Shown here piece by piece: positions 16,419-26,697 of a stretch of DNA of 64,000 nt. The DNA is taken from assembly GCA_903923925.1 (NCBI GenBank), contig CAIXZF010000051.1, positions 47,091 through 111,090 on the forward strand, read 5' to 3'. This DNA comes from an uncultured Bacteroidales bacterium. Its GTDB lineage: Bacteria; Bacteroidota; Bacteroidia; Bacteroidales; CAIXZF01. Under the pieces are notes generated by a model. It had not been told where the DNA came from. It did no database searches and was given only the letters and a program-made list of their open reading frames with translations. The position numbers and the translations under genes were made by a program. Within the stretch, counting starts at the first letter, position 1. Each line of letters begins with the position of its first letter.

Positions 16419-19400
16419 ATGAATAAACGTTTTCTGATTTTTATCGCACTATTTTATCTGTGCCTTTTCGAGTTGCCATCAAGTGTAAATGCTGCATTTT
16501 TAAGGAATGTGCCAATTAGCATACAACAGCCTGATGGACAAGTTCTTAGTGTTTTTGCATCAGGAGATGAATACCATTACCGAATCCATGATGGAAATGA
16601 TTTCACAATATTACAGAATTCACAGGGGTATTATGTATATGCTGAAAAGCAGGGTGATCAGCTCATTCCAACAACAATAATCGTAGGGCAGGCTGATGCC
16701 GCTTTAGCTGGTTTAGTTGCCGGGGTTGATATTTCAGATGCTGAGTGGAAACAACTGCGGGCTGATTTCTGGGAAAATACCCCTGCCCGGCCTGTAATTG
16801 CAGGTGCATCAGGTATTGCCACCTTAAATACAGGAACATTAAATAACATTGTTATTTATATCCGTTTCAGCGATCAAACAGAATTTTCGACTTCGCTTAC
16901 AACATATGATAATATGTTTAACAATGTTACCCTCAATTATAATTCGATGATAAACTACTTCAGCGAGGTATCTTACAATACCTTAAGTGTACCATCAACG
17001 TATTATCCATTACCCTCGGGAACAACAATTGTTTCTTATCAGGACAGTCATCTAAGAAATTATTATGTACCCTATAATGCTTCAACAAATACTATTGGTT
17101 ACAGCACAGATGCCGAAAGGACCACAAGAGAACACACCTTACTTGTAAATGCAGTAAATGCGATTGCCAGCCAGGTTCCGGCAGGGCTAAATCTCGACTT
17201 CAATAACGATGGTTATGTTGACAATGTTTGTTTTATCATTAAAGGTGCTACTACGGCCTGGAGTACACTTTTATGGCCTCACCGCTGGTCATTGTATTCG
17301 CAAACTGTAAGTATTAATGGGAAGCAGGTTTATGATTATAATCTTCAGCTTGAGGACATGACACTGAGCTCAGGTGTGGGAGTTCTTTGCCATGAAATGT
17401 TCCATTCACTTGGAGCACCCGACCTTTATCATTATACAAGTGATGGAATGAGTCCAGTGGGAGGATGGGATATAATGGAGAATAATGCAAATCCACCCCA
17501 ATCAATGGGTGCCTGGATGAAATATAAATATGGAGGCTGGATTTCAACAATACCTACAATAACTACTTCAGGAACCTATACCCTGAATCCCATCACTTCA
17601 TCAACAAATAATGTATATAAACTGGCATCCACTAATTCATCAACAGAGTTTTTTATTTTTGAATACCGACGAAAGACAGGCCCTTTCGAAAACTCTATTC
17701 CTGCATCAGGATTAATTATTTACAGGATAAATACTTTGGCCGGAGATGGCAATGCCAGCGGCCCTCCCGATGAAATTTATATTTACCGTTTAAATGGCAC
17801 AACCACCGTTAACGGCACTATTAATTCTGCCAATTTTGTAGCCGGTGGCAGGACAACTTTTAACAATACTTCGAATCCATTTTGTTTTTTCTCAGATGCC
17901 ACACTCGCCGGGTTAAATATTTCTGCTGTAACTGCTGCTAATGCAACAATATCATTTACTGTTACCATTCCCTTGGCGGCAGATTTTACAGCAAATAAAA
18001 CATCGGTATGTCCCGGACAAACTATTATTTTCACGGATCAGTCGCAGGGAGGAGCTACTTCTTGGTCATGGGCTTTCACTCCGGCCACAGTAACTTATGT
18101 TGATGGAACCTCCTCAACATCACAAAATCCTCATGTCCAGTTTAATGCATCCGGAAATTACACCGTTGCATTAACAGCAAGTGGCCCTGGTGGCACGAAT
18201 ACGAAGACAAAAACGAGTTATATTCTCGTTCAGCCTACATTATCACCCACATATACTGATGATTTTGAAAGCAACTCATTTCTCACAAACTCATGGACTT
18301 TAACTAATCCGGATGCCGGCATCACCTGGGCAATTAAAAGCGCTGTACCGGGAAACACCCCAGGAACTAAAAGTCCCTGGCTTAACTGTTATGCTTATGC
18401 AACACAAGGAGCAGTTGATTATCTGAGCACTCCACTCCTAAATTTAAGCACTTATGGAGATGCCCAGCTTACATTTAAGGTTGCATACCGGCCATACAGC
18501 AGTTCATATCATGACTCATTAAAGGTTCAGATCTATAATAATTGCGGTGAAAATCTGGTAGCAACTCCGTATGCAAAAACAGGTCTTACTTTAGGGACAG
18601 GCACATATTTAACTACAGATTATACACCTGCTGCCGCAAGTGACTGGAGAACCGAAACCGTAAGTTTGAATAGTTATACAGGAGGTGTAATTACCTTAAA
18701 GTTCAAAGCTGTCAATGATTATGGCAATAATATTTATATTGACAATGTTAATATAACAGGAACACAATTAGTTCCGAATTTTACGGCTTCTGCAACGAGT
18801 ATTTGCACCGGTTCGAATATTACTTTTACAGATCAATCGACAGGTGGTGCAACCGGGTGGCAGTGGAATTTCGGGGATGGTGGTACATCGACCACACAAA
18901 GTCCTGTGCATAGCTATGCTGCTGCCGGCGTTTATTCAGTTAGTCTGACAATTACAAAAGGGAGCGCATCCAACGTTATTACAAAAACGAATTACATTAC
19001 AATCAGCTCCGGAAATGCTGTTTCTGTGAGCATTAATACCAGTCAGAGCTGGCCATCCTGCCAGAGTAGTTCGGTTACTTTTACAGCAGTTCCGGTAAAT
19101 GGAGGTGCAGGACCGGTATATCAATGGAAAGTAAATGGTGCGAATAGTGGTACAAACAGTAGTACTTTTACCTATGCACCTTCAAATAACGATATAATCA
19201 GCTGTGTACTTACATCAAATATTGCTTGTCCGGGAGGGAATCCTGCAACATCGAACACAATTACCGCCTTGGTTACAAATCTTTTAGCTGCCAGCGTCAG
19301 TATTTCAAATTTACCAGTGGGAACAATTTGTGAAGGAACTACAGTTGCATTTACTGCTATTCCGGTAAACGGAGGTGCAAGCCCGGTTTACCAGTGGAAA

Positions 19401-22400
19401 GTAAACGGTATAAATGCAGGAACAAATGCCACTGCTTACAGTTATGCACCAGCCAATAACGATCAGGTTTCCTGTGTTATGACTTCGAATGCAAGTTGCG
19501 CCAGTGGGTCGCCTGCAACTTCAAATATTATTCAGGAAACAGTAAATCAGATACTACCAGTTTCGGTAAGTATTGCAGGCAGTCCAGCCGGTGCGGTTTG
19601 CTCAGGGAATTCAGTTAGCTTTACAGCAACTCCAACAAATGGTGGATCAACACCAGCATACCAATGGAAAGTGAATGGCACGAATTCAGGAACCAACTCA
19701 AATATATTCAGTTACGTACCCGCAAATAATGATCAGATAAGCTGTGTTCTTACATCTAATTCATCCTGTGGTACCGGGTCGCCAGCTACTTCTAACAGTA
19801 TTCAGCAAATAGTAAATACAATACTTCCGGTATCAATAAGTATTACTGGTATTCCTTCAGGAACGATTTGTTCAGGGACATCCGTGAGCTTCACAGCAGT
19901 TCCAGTAAATGGAGGAGGTACACCAGTGTATCAATGGAAAGTAAATGGTGTGAATGCAGGAACTAATTCCGTTGCTTTTAGTTATATTCCTTCGAACAAT
20001 GACCTGGTTTCTTGCGTTTTGACATCAAATGCAAGCTGTGTCTCCGGATCGCCGGCCATTTCGAATACAGTTCAACAGTTGGTTGATCCATCACTGCCGG
20101 TTACAGTGAGTATTTCTGGTAGTCCATCAGGAACAGTTTGCCCGGAGACTACTGTTATTTATACTGCCGTTCCAATAAATGGTGGAACCACACCAGCTTT
20201 CCAGTGGAAAGTAAACGGAAGCAATACCGGGACCAATGCCAACACTTTCAGTCATGTGCCTCTTAATGGTGATTTAGTTTCTTGCGTTCTGACTTCCAAT
20301 GCTGTTTGTGCTTCAGGCTCACCGGCCACCTCAAATACGGTTACCATGGTTGTTAACCCTTCACTTCCGGTTACTGTCAGCATTTCCGGCAGTCCTTCAG
20401 GGGCGATTTGCTCAGGGACCTCTGTTATTTATACTGCTGTTCCAACAAACGGTGGAACCACACCAGCTTACCAGTGGAAAGTAAACGGAAGTAATACCGG
20501 GACAAATGCCAACACTTTCAGTCATGTGCCTGTTAATGGCGATCTGATTAGTTGCGTGCTAACTTCCAATGCTGCTTGCGCTTCAGGCTCACCGGCGACT
20601 TCGAATACGCTTACCCAGGTGGTAAGTGCTAGTTTGCCAGTGTCTGTCAGCATTTCCGGCAGTCCTTCAGGGGCGGTTTGCTTTGGGACCAATGTTATTT
20701 ACACTGCTGTTCCAACAAATGGCGGAACTACGCCTGCTTATCAGTGGAAAGTTAACGGAAGCAATACCGGTACCAATGCAAATTCGTTAAGTTTAGTACC
20801 TGTAAATGGTGATTTAGTTAGTTGTGTTCTGACTTCCAATGCTGCTTGTGCTTCAGGTTCGCCTGCTACCTCGAATACGGTTACCATGGTTGTTAACCCT
20901 TCACTTCCGGTTACTGTCAGCATTTCAGGCAGTCCTTCGGGAGCGGTTTGCTCTGGAACCTCTGTTATTTATACTGCCGTTCCGACAAATGGCGGAACTA
21001 CGCCAGCTTACCAGTGGAAAGTAAACGGAAGCAATACCGGTACTAATGCAAATTCGTTTAGTTTGGTACCTGTAAATGGTGATATAGTTAGTTGTGTTCT
21101 AACTTCCAATGCTGTTTGCGCCTCTGGCTCACCGGCAACTTCGAATACGCTTACTCAAGTTGTAAGTGCAAGTTTGCCAGTGTCTGTCAGCATTTCTGCT
21201 ACTCCTTCAGGGACAGTTTGCCAGGGCTCAACAATAATTTTTACTGCTACACCTCAAAATGGAGGTAGCAATCCTTCAATCCAATGGTACAGAAATAGTA
21301 TTCCAATTCAAACCGGAGCCCTGTATACAACCAGCACTCTTAATAACAACGATATAATTGAAGCCTCTCTTACTTCAAATCTAGCCTGCACTTCTAATAA
21401 TCCTGCCTCATCAAATATAATAATAGCCCAGATTCAGGCACTCCTGCCCCTAAGCATTTCGATTTCAAGTCAGCCAAATGGCCCCATTTGTCAGGGCGCA
21501 ACAGTTAACTTCTCGGCTAGTATTATAAATGGCGGCCCCACAGCTCAGGTTCAATGGTTTAAAAACGGGAATGCAGTGGCAACGGGTTTAAGCTGGAGTT
21601 CAAACACACTAAGTAATAACGATGAAGTTCATGCTGTTCTTTCCTCATCTGAATTATGCCTCATTAACAACCCTGTTACATCAAATAGTTTAGCACTTTC
21701 TGTTCTTTCAATTCCGGTAGTTAATCTTGGGAATGATACAATAATTCCTTTCAATTCAACTCTCCTCCTCGATGCCGGTGGTGCTTATACATCCTACTTA
21801 TGGTCTACCGGGGCAACAACTCCATCAATCAGCGTTGCAAATAGTGCTACGTATGGCGTTACTGTTTCAAATTCTGCAAACTGTTCTGCAAGCGATGCCA
21901 TTCTTGTACAAGTTGGATATGATAGTTTTTCGGGCTACGTTTACTATAATAATTTCAGCCAGACACCACTTTCCGGAGTAACAGTTCGCCTGAAACAAGG
22001 TAGCAATGTAGTCAGGTTTGCTTCTACAAATTCGGCCGGTTTCTATACGATTGATAATTATCCTTTCGGAAATTATACAGTTGATGTACTATGCATGAAA
22101 CCCTGGGGCGGAGTAAATTCTACTGATGCTCTTCTGATCCTGAAACATTATGTTGGGATGATCCAACTTACAGGTGTACGTCTGCTTGCTGCTGATGTTG
22201 TAAATAACGGTTATGTTAATACTGTTGATGCCCTTGCTGTACAAAAACGTTTTATAGGGTCCATTTCTACATTCCCTGCAGGTGACTGGTATTTTGAAAA
22301 CCCTTACCTGGTACTTGATGGCAGCATTTCTGTTACTCAGGATATCAAAGGCTTATGCTATGGCGATGCTGATGGATCATACAATCCTCCTGCTAAATCA

Positions 22401-23087
22401 ACTGAAGATATTCAGCTTGTAAATAAAGGCGAGTTATCCGGAATATCCGGTCAATCAATGAATTTGCCTGTCAGGGTAAACGAAAACATTTCTGTTGCTG
22501 CAATAAGTCTCAGCTTAACTCTGGAAAACAATCAACTTAATATTTCCGGAATTCTTGGTCCAGATGGGTCCTCAGACGATTTGGTTTGGTCAAGAAATGG
22601 GAATTCTCTTAGTATTTCATGGGTAAGTCTTTCTCCGGTTAACCTACAAAAAAATGATGCCCTGATTACAATAATTTGCCATTCAAATGAATCCCCTTCA
22701 TTTGAAGCATTCACACCTTTTTCATCCTGTTCAGGCGAAATTGTTGATTTCAATGCAAATAAATATGATATCTCTTCATTATCGATACCTTCTGTTCATC
22801 TGAACGGTATTGACACTGGTTATTCCGTAAATTGTGCTCCAAATCCATTTTCCGACAATATTGCAATCAATTTTGCAACAATTACCGATGAACGATTTAC
22901 CTTGAGCATTCTTGATCCGGAAAGCAGGGTATTGTGGCAAACCAATGAAGTTTTAACAAGCGGAAAACATACGATTTATTGGGATGGTACTGACCTTTCG
23001 GGAAACCGCATTAATAACGGAGTGTACTTTCTTAAAGTAAGTAGCGAGAAGTTAAATACTGTTATCCGAATATTAAAAATCGATTAA
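16419..23087 (+). CDS. Giant secreted M6 (immune inhibitor A-like) metalloprotease with ten Ig-like repeats, dockerin-like and cohesin-like modules and T9SS sorting domain
   Basis: About 2222 residues from ATG 16419 (MNKRFLIFIALFYLCLF signal). The M6 catalytic domain carries the zinc motif HEMFHSLGAPD near residue 324. A PKD domain (ATSWSWAF) follows, then a MAM/jelly-roll-like domain (SYHDSLKVQIYNNCGEN) and a second PKD domain (WQWNFGDGG). Next come ten tandem 90-residue Ig-like repeats (about 866-1765), an Ig-like unit (LWSTGATTPSISV), a carboxypeptidase-regulatory-like domain and two dockerin-like segments (WGGVNSTDALLILKHYVG and NNGYVNTVDALAVQKRF, about 1890-1960). A cohesin-like beta domain occupies about 1985-2115. 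The C-terminus is a FlgD-like T9SS sorting domain (CAPNPFSDNIAI ... IRILKID). It is paralogous to the next gene; both share the first 770 residues or so in domain order, and this one differs mainly by the Ig array. Confidence 0.9.
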   Translation: MNKRFLIFIALFYLCLFELPSSVNAAFLRNVPISIQQPDGQVLSVFASGDEYHYRIHDGNDFTILQNSQGYYVYAEKQGDQLIPTTIIVGQADAALAGLVAGVDISDAEWKQLRADFWENTPARPVIAGASGIATLNTGTLNNIVIYIRFSDQTEFSTSLTTYDNMFNNVTLNYNSMINYFSEVSYNTLSVPSTYYPLPSGTTIVSYQDSHLRNYYVPYNASTNTIGYSTDAERTTREHTLLVNAVNAIASQVPAGLNLDFNNDGYVDNVCFIIKGATTAWSTLLWPHRWSLYSQTVSINGKQVYDYNLQLEDMTLSSGVGVLCHEMFHSLGAPDLYHYTSDGMSPVGGWDIMENNANPPQSMGAWMKYKYGGWISTIPTITTSGTYTLNPITSSTNNVYKLASTNSSTEFFIFEYRRKTGPFENSIPASGLIIYRINTLAGDGNASGPPDEIYIYRLNGTTTVNGTINSANFVAGGRTTFNNTSNPFCFFSDATLAGLNISAVTAANATISFTVTIPLAADFTANKTSVCPGQTIIFTDQSQGGATSWSWAFTPATVTYVDGTSSTSQNPHVQFNASGNYTVALTASGPGGTNTKTKTSYILVQPTLSPTYTDDFESNSFLTNSWTLTNPDAGITWAIKSAVPGNTPGTKSPWLNCYAYATQGAVDYLSTPLLNLSTYGDAQLTFKVAYRPYSSSYHDSLKVQIYNNCGENLVATPYAKTGLTLGTGTYLTTDYTPAAASDWRTETVSLNSYTGGVITLKFKAVNDYGNNIYIDNVNITGTQLVPNFTASATSICTGSNITFTDQSTGGATGWQWNFGDGGTSTTQSPVHSYAAAGVYSVSLTITKGSASNVITKTNYITISSGNAVSVSINTSQSWPSCQSSSVTFTAVPVNGGAGPVYQWKVNGANSGTNSSTFTYAPSNNDIISCVLTSNIACPGGNPATSNTITALVTNLLAASVSISNLPVGTICEGTTVAFTAIPVNGGASPVYQWKVNGINAGTNATAYSYAPANNDQVSCVMTSNASCASGSPATSNIIQETVNQILPVSVSIAGSPAGAVCSGNSVSFTATPTNGGSTPAYQWKVNGTNSGTNSNIFSYVPANNDQISCVLTSNSSCGTGSPATSNSIQQIVNTILPVSISITGIPSGTICSGTSVSFTAVPVNGGGTPVYQWKVNGVNAGTNSVAFSYIPSNNDLVSCVLTSNASCVSGSPAISNTVQQLVDPSLPVTVSISGSPSGTVCPETTVIYTAVPINGGTTPAFQWKVNGSNTGTNANTFSHVPLNGDLVSCVLTSNAVCASGSPATSNTVTMVVNPSLPVTVSISGSPSGAICSGTSVIYTAVPTNGGTTPAYQWKVNGSNTGTNANTFSHVPVNGDLISCVLTSNAACASGSPATSNTLTQVVSASLPVSVSISGSPSGAVCFGTNVIYTAVPTNGGTTPAYQWKVNGSNTGTNANSLSLVPVNGDLVSCVLTSNAACASGSPATSNTVTMVVNPSLPVTVSISGSPSGAVCSGTSVIYTAVPTNGGTTPAYQWKVNGSNTGTNANSFSLVPVNGDIVSCVLTSNAVCASGSPATSNTLTQVVSASLPVSVSISATPSGTVCQGSTIIFTATPQNGGSNPSIQWYRNSIPIQTGALYTTSTLNNNDIIEASLTSNLACTSNNPASSNIIIAQIQALLPLSISISSQPNGPICQGATVNFSASIINGGPTAQVQWFKNGNAVATGLSWSSNTLSNNDEVHAVLSSSELCLINNPVTSNSLALSVLSIPVVNLGNDTIIPFNSTLLLDAGGAYTSYLWSTGATTPSISVANSATYGVTVSNSANCSASDAILVQVGYDSFSGYVYYNNFSQTPLSGVTVRLKQGSNVVRFASTNSAGFYTIDNYPFGNYTVDVLCMKPWGGVNSTDALLILKHYVGMIQLTGVRLLAADVVNNGYVNTVDALAVQKRFIGSISTFPAGDWYFENPYLVLDGSISVTQDIKGLCYGDADGSYNPPAKSTEDIQLVNKGELSGISGQSMNLPVRVNENISVAAISLSLTLENNQLNISGILGPDGSSDDLVWSRNGNSLSISWVSLSPVNLQKNDALITIICHSNESPSFEAFTPFSSCSGEIVDFNANKYDISSLSIPSVHLNGIDTGYSVNCAPNPFSDNIAINFATITDERFTLSILDPESRVLWQTNEVLTSGKHTIYWDGTDLSGNRINNGVYFLKVSSEKLNTVIRILKID
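19014..21713 (+). repeat. Ten exact-length 270-bp tandem repeats (90-residue Ig-like units)
   Basis: Units begin at 19014, 19284, 19554, 19824, 20094, 20364, 20634, 20904, 21174 and 21444. All are exactly 270 bp with no insertion or deletion. Conserved positions include SxSISxxPxG, one Cys near the start, NGGxxPxxQWxxN, and a second Cys in the SCVLTSN segment. Units 5-9 are the most alike in DNA. Linkers alternate between a VVNPSLPVTV type and a VVSASLPVSV type, giving a 540-bp superperiod. Units 9 and 10 are diverged and lack the QWKVNG form. Confidence 0.95.
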
Positions 23088-23105
23088 TCATTCCATACTA
23101 ATCGT

Positions 23106-23113
23106 TACATTTG
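23106..23113 (+). promoter_or_regulatory. Putative -7 element (TACATTTG) for the second M6 peptidase
   Basis: TACATTTG matches TAnnTTTG and lies 33 bp before the ATG at 23147. No good -33 TTG is visible at normal spacing. The same octamer, followed by TC, stands before the next gene as well. Confidence 0.5.
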
Positions 23114-23146
23114 TCTTTTTTCCCGATTTGAGACCATAATCCAATA

Positions 23147-26100
23147 ATGATGCAGAAAAATTCTTTTAATATAATTAGTTGCCTGATTATCATAGCAATG
23201 CTAATTTCAGGTAGCACGTTTGCTGCCTTTTTAAAAAATGTTCCCGTAAAAATTAATCAGCCTGACGGAACAGCGCTCAATGTTTTTGCATCTGGTGATG
23301 AGTATTATTATCGGATGCATGATGCCGAAAACTATACCATTACCCGCGATCCGCTTACTGGATATTATGTTTATGCCTCAATACTTAATGATGAGCTGGT
23401 TCCAACCGATTATGTTTTAGGAGAAATTGATCCTCATCTAACTGAATTGCAAGCTGGTATATGTATTTCTTCAACAAAATGGGCGCAGCTCCGTCATGAT
23501 TTCTGGGAAAATACTCCTGCAAAAACGCCAAATGGAATAAATAACCTTGGTCCTTTATCAAGCGGAACGATTAACAACGTTGTAGTTTATATCCGCTTCA
23601 GCGATCAGCCTGAGTTTACAAACAATGTGGCATATTATGATGCAATGTTCAACAACACAGCTCCTTCAGCAAACTCCATGTACAATTATTACAAAGACGT
23701 TTCATATAACACCTTGTTTATCAATTCCTCCTATTTTCCGTCACCTTCTGGAACTGTTATTGTTTCATACCAGGATCCTCATGAAAGAAATTATTACGTA
23801 CCCTTTGATACACTGACCAATCCCACAGGATATCATTCGAATGAAAGGACAAGCCGGGAACACGCACTGCTTACAGCTGCCATAAATGCTATTGCCAGCC
23901 AGGTTCCGGTGGGTTTGAACATTGATCATGACAATGATGGATATGTTGATAATGTCTGTTTCATTATCAAAGGAGGAACTACTGCCTGGTCAACTTTGCT
24001 CTGGCCACACCGTTGGGCTCTGTATTCAACAAGTGCATATATTAATTCGAAACAGGTCTGGGATTACAACTTTCAGCTTGATGATTTTCTGACAGGATCT
24101 GCAAACGGAGTTCTTTGCCATGAAATGTTCCACACCTTAGGCGCTCCCGATCTTTATCACTATGCCGGTGATGGAATGTCGCCGGTCGGAAGCTGGGATA
24201 TAATGGAAAACAATGCCAACCCTCCGCAATCTATGGGAGCTTACATGAAATATCAATATGGTAACTGGATTAGCAGCATACCGGCAATAACAAGCAGTGG
24301 AACCTATACATTAAATCCTATAACTTCTTCAACCAACAATTGTTACAAACTTTATTCACCAAATTCAACAACCGAATTCTTTGTATTTGAATTCAGAAAG
24401 AAAACCGGAACTTTCGAAAATTCAATCCCGGGATCTGGCTTATTGATTTATAGAATAAACACTACGGTTGGCGCAGGAAATGCTGGTGGACCGCCAGACG
24501 AGGTTTATGTTTACCGGCCAGGTGGATCTCCAAGCAGCAACGGCTCAGTTAGCATGGCAAATTTCAGCACTGAAACCGGCAGAGTTGAGCTAAATAATTC
24601 GACAAATCCTTATGCTTTTTTCACTGATGGTTCATTGGCGAATATTGATATTTCCAATGTAACTTCTTCAGCCGGAGGAACTATTTCGTTCACAGTGAAT
24701 GTAGGCACAGCCGCGAATTTCACCGCAAATAAAACCAATACCTGCCCGGCTTCAACAGTAGTTTTTACCGATCAGTCGATAGGTTTACCAAGCAGCTGGT
24801 TGTGGACATTTACACCCAATTCCGTAACTTACGTTGACGGAACAAGCGCAGCATCGCAAAACCCTCATGTTCAATTTAATGGTACCGGACAGTATACTGT
24901 TGCACTAACTGCGAACGGTCCTGGCGGCTCAAACACGAAAACAAAAACAAATTTCATTACTATTCTTAACCTTCAGGCTTTACCTTTTGCCGACGATTTT
25001 GAGTCGAACCTGTTTACAACAAACAACTGGACTATAGAAAACCCGGATAATGCGATAACATGGGCACTTGCAACAGTTGGTGGCAATACCCCCGGAACTA
25101 AGGCTGCCTCTTTGAATTTCTATGATTATGGCTCACAGGGACAACACGATAATTTGATTTCTCCTCCGATAAATCTCAGCGGAAGTACGAATCCAAAACT
25201 AACATTTAAAGTAGCTTACAGGCAATACAATAGCGATTATCATGACTCCTTGAAGATTATGCTCTATTCAGACTGCGGCGAAACTTACATCTCCACTCCG
25301 TATTCAAAAACCGCTAGTGTTCTTGCTACAGGTGCTGCAACTACCAATTCATTTACCCCTTCACTTGCAAGCGATTGGAGAACAGATACCGTAAGCCTTT
25401 CGGGGCTTTCCGGAAATGTTATCATTAAATTTCTTGCCATTAACGATTATGGGAATAATCTTTATATCGACAACATCAATGTATCTGGTTTAGCATACGT
25501 AACGTTATCAGGAAGTGTAACTTACCTGAACACTGCCAATACTCACCTCGACAGCACCAATATAGTACTTAAACAGGGTGATGCAACTATTCAACAAACC
25601 TCTACTGATGGTGCAGGAAACTATAGTTTTTCCAATGTAGCTCCGGGAACTTATTCTCTTGTTTCTTCATCCACAAAAAAATGGGGTGGTGTTAATTCAA
25701 CAGATGCACTGCTTATTATGAAGCATTTCGTTGGAATGTCTACACTGACAGGTTTAAAAATGAAAGCAGGCAGCGCCGATTTAAATCCGGCCATTAACTC
25801 TATTGATGCATTGATGGTACAAAAACGGTCTGTCAGCCTTATCACTTCATTCCCCGTTGGTGACTGGACTTTTACAGTGCCAACCGTGGTAATTCAGAAT
25901 CCGGTTCCTTATACTCAGAACATTAATGGATTATGCGTGGGCGATGTAAATGGCTCCTACATTCCGGCTACAAAAACAGAGCCTTCTGTTGAATTAATGA
26001 GGGCAGGCGAAATTGTTGCAAGCTCTGTTGGAGCAGTTGCAATTCCTTTTACTGTTAGCGAGGCTTTAAGCATTGGTGCAGTTTCTCTTTCCATCGAATA

Positions 26101-26671
26101 CCCTGAAACGTATAAAATTCTGAACGTGAATATTCCACAGGGTCAGAAAGATAATCTTGAATGGCGTCTTGATAAAAACCATATTCTGATCTCATGGTAT
26201 AACATTAATCCCATGAATTTAAAAGCTGGAGATGTGTTGCTTGAACTCATCGTTATGCCGGCATCTGCTTCGCCACAAGCCTCCGATTTCATTCTTACTA
26301 TGGATGCTTCCTCCGAACTGGCTGATCAGGATGCAGTTACACTCAATAACGTACAAATTCTCTATCCAAAATTGATAAATAGTATTGAAAATCTTACTAT
26401 TGACTGCGGAAATTATCCTAATCCATTTAGCAACACTACTACAATCTGGTTTAACACTCATGAAAACGGTAATGTAACTATCTCTTTGTATACTGTTGAT
26501 GGAACTCTTATCCGCACTATTTATGATGAATATACAACCTCCGGAGAGCACCGTATTTTGTGGGATGGAAAAGACATTAATGGGGTAAACCTTCCTTCGG
26601 GAGTGTATTATTATCACCTATTATTGAATAAAAATCAGCTTACCAGGAAAATTCTTCAAATGCACAATTAG
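23147..26671 (+). CDS. Secreted M6 (immune inhibitor A-like) metalloprotease with dockerin-like and cohesin-like modules and T9SS sorting domain
   Basis: The 1174-residue protein has a signal (IISCLIIIAMLISGSTFAAF). The M6 catalytic domain has HEMFHTLGAPD near residue 324, the same position as in the preceding paralogue. A PKD domain (PSSWLWTF) and a MAM/jelly-roll-like domain (DYHDSLKIMLYSDCGE) follow. Then come a carboxypeptidase-regulatory-like domain, dockerin-like segments KKWGGVNSTDALLIMKHFVG and LNPAINSIDALMVQKR (about 844-905) and GLCVGDVNGSYIP. A cohesin-like beta domain covers about 950-1075, and the end is a FlgD-like T9SS sorting domain (CGNYPNPFSNTT ... RKILQMHN). It looks like the ancestral short form of its upstream neighbour without the Ig array, or a deletion derivative of it; the tandem gene pair implies duplication. 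M6 proteases cleave extracellular proteins; the substrate here is unknown. Confidence 0.9.
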   Translation: MMQKNSFNIISCLIIIAMLISGSTFAAFLKNVPVKINQPDGTALNVFASGDEYYYRMHDAENYTITRDPLTGYYVYASILNDELVPTDYVLGEIDPHLTELQAGICISSTKWAQLRHDFWENTPAKTPNGINNLGPLSSGTINNVVVYIRFSDQPEFTNNVAYYDAMFNNTAPSANSMYNYYKDVSYNTLFINSSYFPSPSGTVIVSYQDPHERNYYVPFDTLTNPTGYHSNERTSREHALLTAAINAIASQVPVGLNIDHDNDGYVDNVCFIIKGGTTAWSTLLWPHRWALYSTSAYINSKQVWDYNFQLDDFLTGSANGVLCHEMFHTLGAPDLYHYAGDGMSPVGSWDIMENNANPPQSMGAYMKYQYGNWISSIPAITSSGTYTLNPITSSTNNCYKLYSPNSTTEFFVFEFRKKTGTFENSIPGSGLLIYRINTTVGAGNAGGPPDEVYVYRPGGSPSSNGSVSMANFSTETGRVELNNSTNPYAFFTDGSLANIDISNVTSSAGGTISFTVNVGTAANFTANKTNTCPASTVVFTDQSIGLPSSWLWTFTPNSVTYVDGTSAASQNPHVQFNGTGQYTVALTANGPGGSNTKTKTNFITILNLQALPFADDFESNLFTTNNWTIENPDNAITWALATVGGNTPGTKAASLNFYDYGSQGQHDNLISPPINLSGSTNPKLTFKVAYRQYNSDYHDSLKIMLYSDCGETYISTPYSKTASVLATGAATTNSFTPSLASDWRTDTVSLSGLSGNVIIKFLAINDYGNNLYIDNINVSGLAYVTLSGSVTYLNTANTHLDSTNIVLKQGDATIQQTSTDGAGNYSFSNVAPGTYSLVSSSTKKWGGVNSTDALLIMKHFVGMSTLTGLKMKAGSADLNPAINSIDALMVQKRSVSLITSFPVGDWTFTVPTVVIQNPVPYTQNINGLCVGDVNGSYIPATKTEPSVELMRAGEIVASSVGAVAIPFTVSEALSIGAVSLSIEYPETYKILNVNIPQGQKDNLEWRLDKNHILISWYNINPMNLKAGDVLLELIVMPASASPQASDFILTMDASSELADQDAVTLNNVQILYPKLINSIENLTIDCGNYPNPFSNTTTIWFNTHENGNVTISLYTVDGTLIRTIYDEYTTSGEHRILWDGKDINGVNLPSGVYYYHLLLNKNQLTRKILQMHN

Positions 26672-26682
26672 ATCCTTTTTCC

Positions 26683-26690
26683 TACATTTG
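26683..26690 (+). promoter_or_regulatory. Putative -7 element (TACATTTG) very close to the third C25 gene
   Basis: TACATTTG ends 7 bp before the ATG at 26698. If transcription starts about 5-7 bp downstream of the element, the mRNA would be leaderless for that ATG, or would have a leader of about 13 nt for the in-frame ATG at 26710. No -33 TTG is seen at correct spacing. Confidence 0.45.
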
Positions 26691-26697
26691 TCGTCAT

